Assembly (NCBI RefSeq): GCF_012931985.1 | Contig: NZ_JAAFGM010000002.1 | Span: 1-64,000 of the forward strand | DNA length: 64,000 bases | Direction of reading: 5' to 3' | DNA from: Candidatus Roseilinea sp. NK_OTU-006 | Lineage (GTDB): Bacteria; Chloroflexota; Anaerolineae; J036; Brachytrichaceae | In this document: piece after piece, positions 7,926 to 18,495 of the stretch | How positions within the stretch are numbered: position 1 is the stretch's first letter | Layout of the letters: every line of letters begins with the position of its first letter | Notes under the pieces: model-generated | What the model saw: the letters and a program-made list of their open reading frames with translations, nothing else | What the model was told of the DNA's origin: nothing | Database searches by the model: none | Translations under genes and position numbers: made by a program

Positions 7926-8643
7926 CGGCCCGGCCGGCGCGGGCAAGAGCACCATCGGCCTGGGGCTGGCCAAGCACTTGGGCTTTTTGTATTTCGACAC
8001 CGGCGTCATGTACCGCGCGGTGACGCTGGCGGCTTTGCAACGCCAGATCGCGCCAGACGACGAAGACGCCGTGTCGCAGCTCGCCGAAAACGTCCTGATT
8101 GAGGTCTTGCCGCCGCGCGTGGACGACGGCCGGCAATACACCGTTCGCCTGGACGGCCAGGACGTGACCTGGGCCATCCGGCGACCAGACGTAGACGCCG
8201 CGGTGTCCGTTGTGTCGGCCTTTCCGCGCGTGCGCCAGGCGATGGTCGCCCAACAGCGGCGCATCGCGCGCGACGGCAACCTGGTGATGGTCGGCCGCGA
8301 CATCGGCACGGTTGTCATGCCGGACGCCGACCTGAAGATCTACCTGGATGCCAGCCTAGAGGCGCGCGCCTGGCGGCGCTACCGCGAGTTAGAAAGTCGT
8401 GGCACGCCGAGCAGCTATGCCGATGTGCTGACCAGCATGAAGCAGCGCGACGAACTCGACCTTTCGCGGGCCACTTCGCCGCTCCGCCCGGCACCGGACG
8501 CCTTCATTGTAGACTGCACACACATGGACGCCGACGAGACGCTCGCCCGGGTGATCGCGCTCGTGGCCGAACAGAACGCCGCCCGCCCGGGCACACAGGC
8601 GCAGCCGGCCGGCGTCGCCGTCGCGCCGGAGAACGACCGATGA
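7882..8643 (+). CDS. cmk: Cytidylate kinase
   Basis: A 253-residue kinase transferring phosphate from ATP to CMP and dCMP in pyrimidine nucleotide supply. The P-loop lies near the N-terminus (IDGPAGAGKSTIGLGLAK), followed by YFDTGVMYRAVT in the CMP site, VSVVSAFPRVRQAMVAQQR, the conserved GRDIGTVVMPDADLKIYLDA, and the lid with ARAWRRYRE. The last 25 residues are an Ala/Pro-rich extension. It overlaps the pseudouridine synthase by 44 bases and shares an ATGA with plsC, so cmk and plsC are translationally coupled. The ATG at 7882 fits the expected start, 11 residues before the first P-loop strand. Confidence 0.95.
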   Translation: MADPPNRPIRTIAIDGPAGAGKSTIGLGLAKHLGFLYFDTGVMYRAVTLAALQRQIAPDDEDAVSQLAENVLIEVLPPRVDDGRQYTVRLDGQDVTWAIRRPDVDAAVSVVSAFPRVRQAMVAQQRRIARDGNLVMVGRDIGTVVMPDADLKIYLDASLEARAWRRYRELESRGTPSSYADVLTSMKQRDELDLSRATSPLRPAPDAFIVDCTHMDADETLARVIALVAEQNAARPGTQAQPAGVAVAPENDR

Positions 8644-9344
8644 CGCAATCCACCATGCGCGCCCCGGGCAAACAATCCACGTTCACCCGGCGCTGGAAAT
8701 GGAACAAGCGCGCGCCGCTGCGCAGCTTCTACAACGGTTGGCTGCGCGCTTGGTACGTGCTCGGCATGAGGCATCGCGTCATCCACCCCGAACACATGCC
8801 GAAGACCGGCGGTGTGATCGTGATGATCAACCATATCAGTTGGGCCGATCCGTTTGTAGTGCTGGCGGCGCTGGGCCGGCCGATCACGCCGATGGCCAAA
8901 GTAGAAGCCTTCGAGGATTGGCGCGTGCGCTGGTTAGTGGAACCCTACGGCGCAATCCCGGTCCATCGCGGCGCGGTGGACCTGCACGCGATCAAATCGG
9001 CGACCGAGGTGCTGCGCGCAGGCGGCGCAGTGCTCATCGCGCCGGAAGGCACGCGCAGCCACACCGGCGCATTGATCCACGCGCAGGAAGGCCTGGCCTT
9101 TCTGGCGACGCACACCGGCGCATGGGTCGTGCCCACCGGCATCGTCGGGACGCCGGAGATCTTGCCCGCGCTCAAAAGGCTGCGTCGGGCAGCAGTTACA
9201 ATCACTCTGGGTGAGCCGTTCAAGCTCGATCCGGGCCATGAGAAACTCTCGCACGCGCGGCTCCGGGAGCTGACCGACTACGCGATGCGCCGACTGGCCG
9301 CGATCTTGCCGGCGCCCATGCGCGGCGTCTACGCCGACGTGTAA
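8640..9344 (+). CDS. plsC: 1-acyl-sn-glycerol-3-phosphate acyltransferase family protein
   Basis: A 234-residue membrane-associated acyltransferase that probably adds the second acyl chain to lysophosphatidic acid in phospholipid synthesis. The PlsC signature is visible: motif I NHISWADPFV with the catalytic His and Asp, GAIPVHRG, motif III APEGTRSHTGAL, and VVPTGIVG. The N-terminus is basic (RRWKWNKRAPLRSFYNG) and there is one hydrophobic stretch. The start codon overlaps the cmk stop (ATGA). The pairing of cmk with plsC is common in bacteria and supports the call. The exact acceptor could be another lysolipid. Confidence 0.9.
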   Translation: MTQSTMRAPGKQSTFTRRWKWNKRAPLRSFYNGWLRAWYVLGMRHRVIHPEHMPKTGGVIVMINHISWADPFVVLAALGRPITPMAKVEAFEDWRVRWLVEPYGAIPVHRGAVDLHAIKSATEVLRAGGAVLIAPEGTRSHTGALIHAQEGLAFLATHTGAWVVPTGIVGTPEILPALKRLRRAAVTITLGEPFKLDPGHEKLSHARLRELTDYAMRRLAAILPAPMRGVYADV

Positions 9345-9364
9345 CGCGCCGCATCCGAGCGACG

Positions 9365-10765
9365 ATGGGGATCATCCAATCTGTTGAACCGGGCAGCCTG
9401 GCCGACCGCGCCGGATTGCGCGCCGGCGACGACCTGCTCGCCATCAACGGCCACCGGCTGCGCGATGTGATTGACGCGCAGTTCTACGGCGCAGAGGATC
9501 GCGTGATCTTCCGCTTCGCGCGCGCCGGCGTAGAACACGAAATCGCCGCGCAGCGCGACTTCGGCCAGTCCCTGGGCATCACCTTCCAGCACCCCACCTT
9601 CGACATTGACATCCGGCGCTGCAACAACTTGTGCCCGTTTTGCTTCGTGTTACAGAACGCGCCCCGCATGCGCCGCGCGCTTTACATCAAAGACGACGAC
9701 TACCGCTATTCCTTCCTATTCGGCCACTTCGTCACGCTGACCAACCTGAGCGACGAGGACTGGGCGCGCATCGCCGAACAACGGCTGACGCCGCTCTACG
9801 TGAGCGTGCACGCCACCGACCTGGAGACGCGGCGCAAGTGCCTGCGCAATCCGAATGCGCCGGACATCATGGCGCAATTGCGCTGGCTGGCCGATCACGG
9901 CATTGCCACGCACACCCAGGTGGTCGTCACGCCCGGGCTGAACGACGGCGAACGCTTGGAAGAAACCGTGCGCCAACTGGCGACGCTCTACCCCCACGTG
10001 ATGTCGGTGAGCGTGGTGCCGGTCGGCTTGACCCAGCATCACAAATACGGCTATCGCCCGCACACAAAGGCAGAGGCCGCCGACACGCTCAGACGCGTCG
10101 AGGCCTGGCAGGCCGAGTTTCGCCGAGCGTTCGGCGTCCGCTTCGTGTATGCCACCGACGAATGGTATCTCGTCACCGGCCGCCGTGTGCCGCCCGAGCG
10201 CGCCTACGACGGCCTCGCGCTCCAGGAAAACGGCTTGGGCATGGTGCGCGATTTCCTCGACGAATGGAAGCGCGTGCGGCGCACAGAATTAGCGGCGTCC
10301 GACCCTTCTCGGCTTCCCACTTTCGACTCGCCATTCCGCAACGCAACACTGGTCACGGGCACCCTGTTCGCGCCGGTTTTAGCCAAGGCTGCGCGCGAGT
10401 TCACACAAATCACCGGCGTTCCGCTGCGCGTCGTGCCGGTGAAGAACCGGCGGCTAGGCGAAACGATCACCGTCGCCGGCCTGTTATGCGGCGAGGACGT
10501 CATCGGCCAACTCACCGGCGCAACAGGGGAGCTGATCATCCTTCCGCGCATCATGTTCGACCACCCCAACGGCATTGCGCTAGACGACGTATCGCCCACA
10601 GACATCGCCCGTGCCCTAAACAGACCCGTCGCGTTGGCCGATCGTATGGGTGACGTCGTAGACGCGCTGACGGGGAAGAATAGACTTGTCTTCATGCCTC
10701 AGGCAGACGTGGCCCAGTTGCCGATCGCTCGGGAAGGCGGCTGGGCAATCGAGAAATACTTGTAG
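9365..10765 (+). CDS. DUF512/PDZ radical SAM protein (TIGR03279 type)
   Basis: A 466-residue protein of the radical SAM family fused to an N-terminal PDZ-like domain (about 1-65; SVEPGSLADRAGLRAGDDLLAING). The radical SAM core carries the family-specific cluster CNNLCPFCFVLQ, followed by MRRALYIKDDDYRYSFLFGHFVTLTNL and VSVHATDLETRRKCLRN. The C-terminal DUF512 region (about 270-460) contains the Gly-rich VTGTLFAPVL and IMFDHP. The cluster reads C-x4-C-x2-C. These proteins are conserved in Cyanobacteria, Firmicutes and Chloroflexota, and their substrate is unknown. It closes the forward run that began at amaP. Confidence 0.9.
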   Translation: MGIIQSVEPGSLADRAGLRAGDDLLAINGHRLRDVIDAQFYGAEDRVIFRFARAGVEHEIAAQRDFGQSLGITFQHPTFDIDIRRCNNLCPFCFVLQNAPRMRRALYIKDDDYRYSFLFGHFVTLTNLSDEDWARIAEQRLTPLYVSVHATDLETRRKCLRNPNAPDIMAQLRWLADHGIATHTQVVVTPGLNDGERLEETVRQLATLYPHVMSVSVVPVGLTQHHKYGYRPHTKAEAADTLRRVEAWQAEFRRAFGVRFVYATDEWYLVTGRRVPPERAYDGLALQENGLGMVRDFLDEWKRVRRTELAASDPSRLPTFDSPFRNATLVTGTLFAPVLAKAAREFTQITGVPLRVVPVKNRRLGETITVAGLLCGEDVIGQLTGATGELIILPRIMFDHPNGIALDDVSPTDIARALNRPVALADRMGDVVDALTGKNRLVFMPQADVAQLPIAREGGWAIEKYL

Positions 10766-10827
10766 CCTTCCGCGCAACGCGCCGACCAAAGCCGTACCGC
10801 GCAAGGCATTACAATTAAATCTAGGCT

Positions 10828-12330
10828 ATGCGAACCATAAAGAATCGAAGGGTTATCCTGGCCCTGGTGGCCACGCTTATCATCAGCGGAGCCCAGAGTG
10901 CCCGCGCTCAATTCCAAGGGGTCGAATTAGTCGTGGTGTCGCCCAGGCTCAACGTCCGGAGCGCGCCCAGCACCGGCGACAGCATCATCGGACAGCTCAC
11001 CTGTGGTCAGAAGGTGATTGCCGATGCCAAGACGATTGACGGCGCTTGGTACCGGATCAACTTCAACGGACGCGCTGGTTTCGTCTTTGCGCAGTTCGCT
11101 GTCCCCGGTGGTAGCTGTGCGACTCCCGGCGCGGCGCCGGCGGCGGTGCCGACAGCCGGCAACGGCAACGTCACCGTGATCTCCGAGTTCTTAAACGTGC
11201 GCAGCGCGCCGAGCCTGAGCGGTCAGATCATCGGACGACTCAAGCGCGGCGACAAGGTGCAAGCGACAGCCAGAACCGCCGACGGCAAGTGGCTGCAAAT
11301 TAATTACAACAATCAGACCGCTTATATCTTTGCGTCGTACACTTCATTCGGCGGTACAGCGGCGCCCGTAGCTTCGGCGCCTGCGCCGGTGACCCCACGC
11401 GGCAATTGGACATTTGAACTCGGCGGGCACATGGGCAGCACCAACGTCTTCCCCCAAATGCGCGACATCGGCATGACCTGGGTGAAGTTCCAGACGCAAG
11501 ACACGGATATCCCCGGGCGCATCGCCGCTGCGAAGGCCAACGGCCTCAAAGTGTTGGTCGGCGCCGTCGGCGACCGCGCCCGCGCCGCCGATCCCAACTA
11601 TCACAGGGAATTTGCTGCTTATCTGGCCACATTGGTCCAACAAGGCGTGGACGGCATCGAGGTGTGGAATGAACCCAACCTCGACCGCGAGTATGGCGGG
11701 CCTGGCAACGGGCAGGTTAACCCGGAGAACTACGCCAACATGCTGCGCGAAGCCTATCTCGCGATCAAGGCGGCCAACCCTAACGTCCTGGTGATCGGCG
11801 CAGCGATGGCCCCCACAGGCTACTTCGGGGGCAACTGCACCAACGCCGGCTGCGATGACGCGCCCTTCCTGCAGCGCCTCGCTGCCGCCGGCGCAGCGCA
11901 GTGGATGGACTGCATCGGCGCACACCACAACGGCACGATGGTCGGCCCGGACCAGACCAGCGGCGCGCCGGTCGCCAACGACCACCATCAATGGTACTTC
12001 TGGGGGACGCTGAACGTCACGTACAACGCCTTCGGCGGCCAGGTGCCGGTCTGCTGGACTGAACTGGGTTATCTCACGCCGGAAGGCATCGGCCCCATCG
12101 TCGCGCCGAACTTCCAGTGGGGCAACAACATTACGCTGGCGCAGCAGGCGCAATGGCTGGCGCGCGCCGCGCAACTCTCGCGCGAGAGCGGCAAAGTGCG
12201 CCTGATGATCATCTGGAACATGGATCGCCGGCAATACGACGCCGAAGACCCCCAAGCCGGCTACTCGATCTTCCGGCCGGATGGCTCATGTCCCGCATGC
12301 GCTGCGCTGAGGGCGGTGATGGGACGCTAG
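10828..12330 (+). CDS. Secreted protein with two SH3b domains and a glycosidase-like TIM barrel
   Basis: A 500-residue exported protein. A Sec signal peptide (about 1-28, ending SARAQ) is followed by two bacterial SH3 domains (about 33-90 and 112-172), each with LNVRSAPS and a GQ(L/I)..GxKV turn, likely binding cell-wall or glycan. The rest (about 195-500) resembles a clan A glycoside hydrolase: GMTWVKFQ, DGIEVWNEPNLD carrying the probable acid/base Glu, and VCWTELGY carrying the candidate nucleophile. Substrate and exact GH family are unknown. A TTACAAT -10-like element lies 12 bases before the ATG, and a strong terminator follows the stop, so it is probably monocistronic. Confidence 0.82.
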   Translation: MRTIKNRRVILALVATLIISGAQSARAQFQGVELVVVSPRLNVRSAPSTGDSIIGQLTCGQKVIADAKTIDGAWYRINFNGRAGFVFAQFAVPGGSCATPGAAPAAVPTAGNGNVTVISEFLNVRSAPSLSGQIIGRLKRGDKVQATARTADGKWLQINYNNQTAYIFASYTSFGGTAAPVASAPAPVTPRGNWTFELGGHMGSTNVFPQMRDIGMTWVKFQTQDTDIPGRIAAAKANGLKVLVGAVGDRARAADPNYHREFAAYLATLVQQGVDGIEVWNEPNLDREYGGPGNGQVNPENYANMLREAYLAIKAANPNVLVIGAAMAPTGYFGGNCTNAGCDDAPFLQRLAAAGAAQWMDCIGAHHNGTMVGPDQTSGAPVANDHHQWYFWGTLNVTYNAFGGQVPVCWTELGYLTPEGIGPIVAPNFQWGNNITLAQQAQWLARAAQLSRESGKVRLMIIWNMDRRQYDAEDPQAGYSIFRPDGSCPACAALRAVMGR

Positions 12331-12364
12331 ACGCGCAGCAGAAGGCCGTGTCGTTGTAAAGCAA

Positions 12365-12402
12365 AAGCGAGAGGCAGCCGGCTGCTTCTCGCTTCATTTT
12401 TT
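12365..12402 (+). terminator. Strong intrinsic terminator
   Basis: A 15-bp stem (12365-12379 with 12380-12394, one G-U pair) is followed by CATTTTTTG. It ends the unit of the secreted SH3b protein 35 bases after its stop and insulates glmS, which begins 30 bases further on. Confidence 0.88.
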
Positions 12403-12432
12403 GCATACACGCTCACCGACGACGATTCAACC

Positions 12433-14313
<1,881 letters not shown>

Positions 14314-14337
14314 GAAAGCGGCTATGCTTGCAACACC

Positions 14338-15444
14338 ATGAGCGATCACATCAAGCTATTCATCCCCGGCCCGGTCGAGGTGCGCAGAGAGATCCTCGAC
14401 GCGCAAACGCAATGGATGATCGGCCACCGCGGCGCGGCGTTTGAGGCGCTGTTCGCGCGCGTTCAAGCTAAGTTGCGCCGGGTGTTCTTCACACGCAGCC
14501 GCGTCTTCCTCAGCACCTCATCCGGCACAGGGCTGTGGGAGGCCGCAGCGCGCAACTGCGTGAGCGACGACCCAGACGCCGGCGTGCTGGCGACGGTGTG
14601 CGGCGCGTTCAGCGAACGCTGGGCCGACGTGTTCGAGCGCAACGGCAAAGCAACCGTCCGGCTGCGCGTCGAAGAGGGCAAGGCGATCAAGCCCGAGAGG
14701 GTGCGCGAGGCCCTGCTGGCCCGCGCCGCCGACCCGAACAAGAAGCCGTTTGAAGCCATTGCCATCGTGCACAACGAAACCAGTTGCGGCGTGATGAACC
14801 CACTGGCCGAGATTGTGGCCGTAGTCAAAACGCTGTCCCCCGACACGCTGATCCTGGTAGACGCCGTCAGCTCATTGGGCGGGGTGAAGATTGACTTCGA
14901 CGGCCTCGGCCTGGACGTGCTGCTGGCCTCGTCGCAGAAGTGCTTCGGGCTGCCGCCCGGCCTGGCATTCGCTGCGGTGAGCGATCGCGCGCTGGCCAAG
15001 GCCAAGACGATCAAACATCGCGGCTACTACTTCGACTTCGTCGAGCTGGAGAAGTTCCTGCAGAAGAATCACACGCCCGCCACGCCGGCCATCTCGCTGA
15101 TGTTCGCGCTGGACCGGCAACTGGACGACATGCTGGCCGAGGGGTTGGAGAACCGTTTTGCGCGACACGCTCGCCTGGCACAGCTCACCCGCGCATGGGC
15201 GCGGGCGCGGTTCGGGCTGTTCGCCGAGCCCGGCTACGAGTCGGACACGGTCACGTGCGTGAGGAACACGCGCGGCATAGATGTGAGCGCGCTGAACAAA
15301 TTCCTGGCCGATCGCGGCATGCACATCTCCGACGGCTACGGCAGCCTGAAGGGCAAGACTTTTCGCATCGCGCACATGGCCGACGCCACCGAGTCGGATA
15401 TGCAGGCGCTCTTCGACGCAATTGACGCATTCTTGAGCGTGTGA
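14338..15444 (+). CDS. Class V PLP aminotransferase (alanine-glyoxylate/serine-pyruvate type)
   Basis: A 368-residue pyridoxal-phosphate enzyme of fold type I, class V. It has the opening LFIPGPVEVRREIL, an RGAAFEALFARVQ helix, the loop SSGTGLWEAA that grips the cofactor phosphate, VDAVSSLGGVKIDFD with the cofactor-contacting Asp, and SSQKCFGLPPG with the Schiff-base Lys. Such enzymes interconvert serine, alanine, glyoxylate or pyruvate, and some act in serine synthesis. Substrate is not deducible. It starts 24 bases after glmS. A TATGCT -10-like hexamer ending 9 bases before the ATG, and no Shine-Dalgarno, suggest its own leaderless start. Confidence 0.88.
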   Translation: MSDHIKLFIPGPVEVRREILDAQTQWMIGHRGAAFEALFARVQAKLRRVFFTRSRVFLSTSSGTGLWEAAARNCVSDDPDAGVLATVCGAFSERWADVFERNGKATVRLRVEEGKAIKPERVREALLARAADPNKKPFEAIAIVHNETSCGVMNPLAEIVAVVKTLSPDTLILVDAVSSLGGVKIDFDGLGLDVLLASSQKCFGLPPGLAFAAVSDRALAKAKTIKHRGYYFDFVELEKFLQKNHTPATPAISLMFALDRQLDDMLAEGLENRFARHARLAQLTRAWARARFGLFAEPGYESDTVTCVRNTRGIDVSALNKFLADRGMHISDGYGSLKGKTFRIAHMADATESDMQALFDAIDAFLSV

Positions 15445-15448
15445 GCCA

Positions 15449-16390
15449 TCACGGCGTCGCGGTAGGCGCGATCGCGCCAGCGCTTTGCATCAGCACGCCC
15501 AGGCGCACGCGCGCCGTCGCAAACAGCGTATCGTTGCCGGTGCGCTGCGCGATCTCGGCGGCCGCCTCCAGGTCTTGCATCGCCCGCCCAAGCTGATTGA
15601 CGGTCTCGTAAGCCGTCGCGCGGGTCAAATAGGCCTCGGCGGCGTCAGGCTCAGCCGCGATCAGGCGCGTCATGTCGGCGATCACCTGATCGTGCTCGCC
15701 CAACATCAAGTAGACCTGCGCTCTTTCGATCAGAAAGTCCCGCTCGCCCAAGATGGCGCGGGCGGACTCGAACGCAGCCGCGTTGGCCGGGTCGTTTTGC
15801 CGTTCGAGCAACGCGCCCTTCCACACAAGCAGGGTCGGGTTGGACGGCGCGGCTTCTAGGCCGCGCTCGATCGCCTGGAACGCGCGCGCCACATCGCCCT
15901 CGACCAGCGCGGCCTGGGCTGCAAACAGCGCGTCGCCCACCGGGTTGGGCGGAAAGAGCACGTCGCGCAGCAAAAAGCCGACCACGCCGATCGCCGCGAT
16001 GATAGCCAGGCCGGCGGCGAATTGCTTGAGGCGCCGGCGACGGTGGGCCGCGACCACTTCCTCCAGCGCCCACCACGGCGCTTGCAAATCGGGGGCGATG
16101 GCGCGCCGCAGGGCGACGAACGCTCGCTCCCCGCCGGCCGCAGCGACGATCGGCTTCGCCTGTTTGATCAGGCGCTCTTCCACCGACTGCAGGCGCGCTT
16201 CTTCGGCGCGCATATCCGCGCCAGACGCGCGCAGCTCATCGAGCAGCCGATGCGCCCGGGCCACGTGGGTCAACAACGCGCGGACGTTCTCCGGCGCGAT
16301 GGCGACGAGCGCCTTCTCGGACTCCGCGATCCAGGCGCGCAGCACATCGCCCTGGTTGAGGATGCCCACTTCCTGCTGCAGCTTGCTCAT
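15449..16390 (-). CDS. Membrane-anchored tetratricopeptide-repeat protein
   Basis: A 313-residue protein. The N-terminal half (about 1-135) is helical and charged, with coiled-coil-like spacing. One transmembrane helix follows (about 143-165, GLAIIAAIGVVGFLL). After it come at least three TPR-like helical pairs, for example GDALFAAQAALVEGDVARAFQAIERGL, NPTLLVWKGALLERQND and AEAYLTRATAYETVNQLGRAMQDL. It may organise a membrane complex, but the partner is unknown. A minus-strand TAGAAT (16401-16406) lies 10 bases before the ATG, with no Shine-Dalgarno. The gene converges with the aminotransferase, 4 bases apart. Confidence 0.75.
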   Translation of the reverse strand: MSKLQQEVGILNQGDVLRAWIAESEKALVAIAPENVRALLTHVARAHRLLDELRASGADMRAEEARLQSVEERLIKQAKPIVAAAGGERAFVALRRAIAPDLQAPWWALEEVVAAHRRRRLKQFAAGLAIIAAIGVVGFLLRDVLFPPNPVGDALFAAQAALVEGDVARAFQAIERGLEAAPSNPTLLVWKGALLERQNDPANAAAFESARAILGERDFLIERAQVYLMLGEHDQVIADMTRLIAAEPDAAEAYLTRATAYETVNQLGRAMQDLEAAAEIAQRTGNDTLFATARVRLGVLMQSAGAIAPTATP

Positions 16391-16400
16391 CCTGCGGATG

Positions 16401-16433
16401 ATTCTACCGAGCTGTAAGCCGATGTGCTATTCT
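16401..16433. promoter_or_regulatory. Divergent promoter region between the TPR gene and ychF
   Basis: On the minus strand TAGAAT (16401-16406) serves the TPR gene 10 bases upstream of its ATG. On the plus strand TATTCT (16428-16433) lies 14 bases before the ychF ATG. Both are -10-like; -35 boxes are poor. Neither gene has a Shine-Dalgarno sequence. Confidence 0.4.
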
Positions 16434-16447
16434 TGCGTCGCAGCACC

Positions 16448-17554
16448 ATGGGACTCTCAACCGGCATTGTGGGGTTGCCGAACGTCGGCAAGTCCACGAT
16501 TTTTAACGCCTTGACCGCGGCCGGCGCGTTGGCCGCGAACTACCCCTTCGCCACAATCGAGCCGAACACCGGCATTGTGCCTGTGCCCGACCCACGGCTG
16601 GACGAGATCGCGCAGCACATTAAGACGGCACGCATCGTGCCGGCCACGATCGAGGTCGTGGACATCGCCGGCCTGGTGAAAGGCGCGTCGCAAGGGGAGG
16701 GGCTGGGCAATCAGTTCCTCAGCCACATCCGGGCGGTGGACGCCCTCCTGCACGTCGTGCGGTGCTTCGAGAATCCCGACGTCGTGCATGTGGATGGATC
16801 GGTGGATGCGGTGCGCGACGTGGAGATCATCGAGCTGGAACTCGTGCTGGCCGATTTGGAGAGCGCCGAGCGACAACTGGAGAAGAACAAGCGCGCCGCG
16901 GCGCAGCGCGATCCGGAAGCAATTCAGCGGGTTGCCGTGCTGGAGCCGATGGTGGCGCTGTTGAAAGAGGGCCGGCCCGCGCGCCTGGCGCTGGCCGGCA
17001 TGGACGCCGCCGCGCAGCGGCTGGCCAAATCGCTCGGCTTCATCACTGCCAAGCCGGCGCTCTACGTGGCCAACGTAGATGAGCACGACCCGACCGGCGC
17101 GTCGAACCCTCACGTGGCGCGGCTGCGGGACTGGGTCGCGGCGCACAACGGAGAGATGGTCGTCCTCTCCGGCGCCATCGAAGCAGAGATCGCCGCGTTG
17201 GAGCGCGCGGAAGAGCGGCGCGAGTTCCTGGCCGGCCTGGGACTCGCAGAATCGGGGCTGAATCGGCTGGCGCGCGCGATCTACAAGCTGCTCGGCCTAC
17301 AGTCGTTCTTCACGGCTGGGCCCAAGGAAATCCGCGCCTGGACGATCCCCATCGGCGCAAAAGCGCCGCAGGCCGCCGGCGTCATTCACTCCGACTTCGA
17401 GCGCGGCTTCATCCGCGCCGAGGTGTATACGCTGGACGACCTACGCACCTACAAAACCGAGGCCGCGATTCGCGCCGCCGGGAAATTACGACTGGAAGGC
17501 AAGGAATACGTCGTGCGCGATGGCGACATCATGCACTTCCTATTCAACGTGTGA
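16448..17554 (+). CDS. ychF: Ribosome-associated ATPase of the YchF/OLA1 family
   Basis: A 368-residue Obg-related P-loop ATPase that binds ribosomes and takes part in stress and redox response. The start at 16448 (MGLSTGIVGLPNVGKSTIFNALT) was chosen over an ATG 24 bases upstream because family members begin at this point. Motifs are P-loop NVGKST, YPFATIEPN, the G3 region DIAGLVKGAS, and NVDE in place of the GTPase NKxD, the hallmark that makes YchF prefer ATP. A coiled-coil region (about 135-200) and the C-terminal TGS-like domain ending HFLFNV complete it. Confidence 0.96.
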   Translation: MGLSTGIVGLPNVGKSTIFNALTAAGALAANYPFATIEPNTGIVPVPDPRLDEIAQHIKTARIVPATIEVVDIAGLVKGASQGEGLGNQFLSHIRAVDALLHVVRCFENPDVVHVDGSVDAVRDVEIIELELVLADLESAERQLEKNKRAAAQRDPEAIQRVAVLEPMVALLKEGRPARLALAGMDAAAQRLAKSLGFITAKPALYVANVDEHDPTGASNPHVARLRDWVAAHNGEMVVLSGAIEAEIAALERAEERREFLAGLGLAESGLNRLARAIYKLLGLQSFFTAGPKEIRAWTIPIGAKAPQAAGVIHSDFERGFIRAEVYTLDDLRTYKTEAAIRAAGKLRLEGKEYVVRDGDIMHFLFNV

Positions 17555-17619
17555 GGCGCGTTAGCGCGTGAGCCGTTGACGCGGGCATGGCGTAAGCCGC
17601 GGGTCGGGGATGCGATCGG

Positions 17620-18147
17620 CTAGCGCATCGCCTGCCAGATGAAGATCAGGAGCATCATCAAGGCGAACAAGAGTTCGACCATCTGACCGAAGACGCAACC
17701 GACCAGATACTGTCTGCCGGAACGCAATGCCAGGCGCAGCCGGCGCTGACGCAGCAGTTCAACGATCAGCACGCCCAGCACGCCGCCCACCACGGCGCCG
17801 ATCACCGAGCCGATCAGCGGTATGCCGAACGTCAGCAGTGCGCCGCCGGCGACGCCGCCGACGATGGCGCCAGCGACCGTCTTCCACGACGCGCTGCCGC
17901 GGCGGGTGAAGTAAGCCGTCATCGCCAGGTTGCTGCCCCAGGCGGCGACCACGATCAGCCCCATCGCAAGCAGCGCCGGCCAGCCGATGCGTTGGAACCC
18001 ATCGCCAGAGGCCCACACCAGCGCGCCGATCCAAATCATCAACGGGCCGGGGAGCACAGGGATGAACACGCCGACGATGCCGATGGCGATCAGCGCGACG
18101 CCCAGCGCTTGTGCCGCATCCTGCGGGCTCAGCCAGAATAGGATCAC
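17620..18147 (-). CDS. DUF456 family membrane protein
   Basis: A 175-residue integral membrane protein of the DUF456 family. Hydrophobic spans cover about 12-30, 30-48, 55-75, a Gly-rich pair at 90-130, and 150-172. The Gly-rich segment GAIVGGVAGGALLTFGIPLIG is typical of the family, which has no known function. The start is GTG at 18147. A minus-strand TATATT (18154-18159) ends 6 bases before it, so the message is probably leaderless. The short gap to the palindrome zone on the upstream side shows no other gene. Confidence 0.8.
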   Translation of the reverse strand: MILFWLSPQDAAQALGVALIAIGIVGVFIPVLPGPLMIWIGALVWASGDGFQRIGWPALLAMGLIVVAAWGSNLAMTAYFTRRGSASWKTVAGAIVGGVAGGALLTFGIPLIGSVIGAVVGGVLGVLIVELLRQRRLRLALRSGRQYLVGCVFGQMVELLFALMMLLIFIWQAMR

Positions 18148-18153
18148 AGGGCG

Positions 18154-18159
18154 AATATA
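18154..18159 (-). promoter_or_regulatory. -10-like element 6 bases before the GTG of the DUF456 gene
   Basis: TATATT on the minus strand is followed by six bases (CGCCCT) and the GTG start. No ribosome binding site fits in that space, which argues for a leaderless mRNA. Confidence 0.45.
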
Positions 18160-18495
18160 TCAGCGCGGGCTGCTCGCGGCTCGACGACCGCGTTCTCAAC
18201 ACAGCCCCTCGCGGTCGCTCCGTCCGCAAGCGAATCAATCCGTTCGACCCTCTTCCGCGCTCCAAATCCATACGAGCTCACCGGCGATCGCAATAACGCA
18301 CTGCGACCGTGACGTGCGCAGCGCGCGATGCCGCTCACCGTCCTCTGCTGCAACACCCCTGGCAGGCGCGGCCTGCCTTCCAACCGCATTTCTGCTCTAG
18401 ACAGCCTGGCAGGCTGTCCCACAACCGACAGGATTTCTGTCCTAGACAGCCTGGAAGGCTGTCCCACTATCGGGCGAATGCACCGGGCCGGTGGA
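18160..18495. other. Gene-free interval between DUF456 and galM
   Basis: No convincing coding frame was seen on either strand. The left two-thirds is GC-rich without recognised motifs. The right third (18361-18466) holds the stacked palindromes described separately, which end 30 bases from the galM stop and could act as its bidirectional transcription barrier. Confidence 0.6.
18361..18466. repeat. Three stacked palindromes including a duplicated REP-like unit
   Basis: Palindrome 1 is GGCAGGC-GCG-GCCTGCC (18361-18377). Two related units follow at 18388-18421 and 18433-18466, 45 bases apart in phase. Each has ATTTCTGYYCTA, then GACAGCCT-GG(C/A)-AGGCTGTC, a perfect 8-bp inverted repeat, then CCCA. 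The two units differ at only a few positions outside the stem. They look like REP/BIME-type intergenic repeats and may limit transcription or protect the 3' end of galM. No further copy was noticed in the window. Confidence 0.7.

Noticed and set aside
12403-12432. glmS ribozyme upstream of glmS
   Set aside because: Only 30 bases separate the terminator from the ATG, far too few for the ribozyme.
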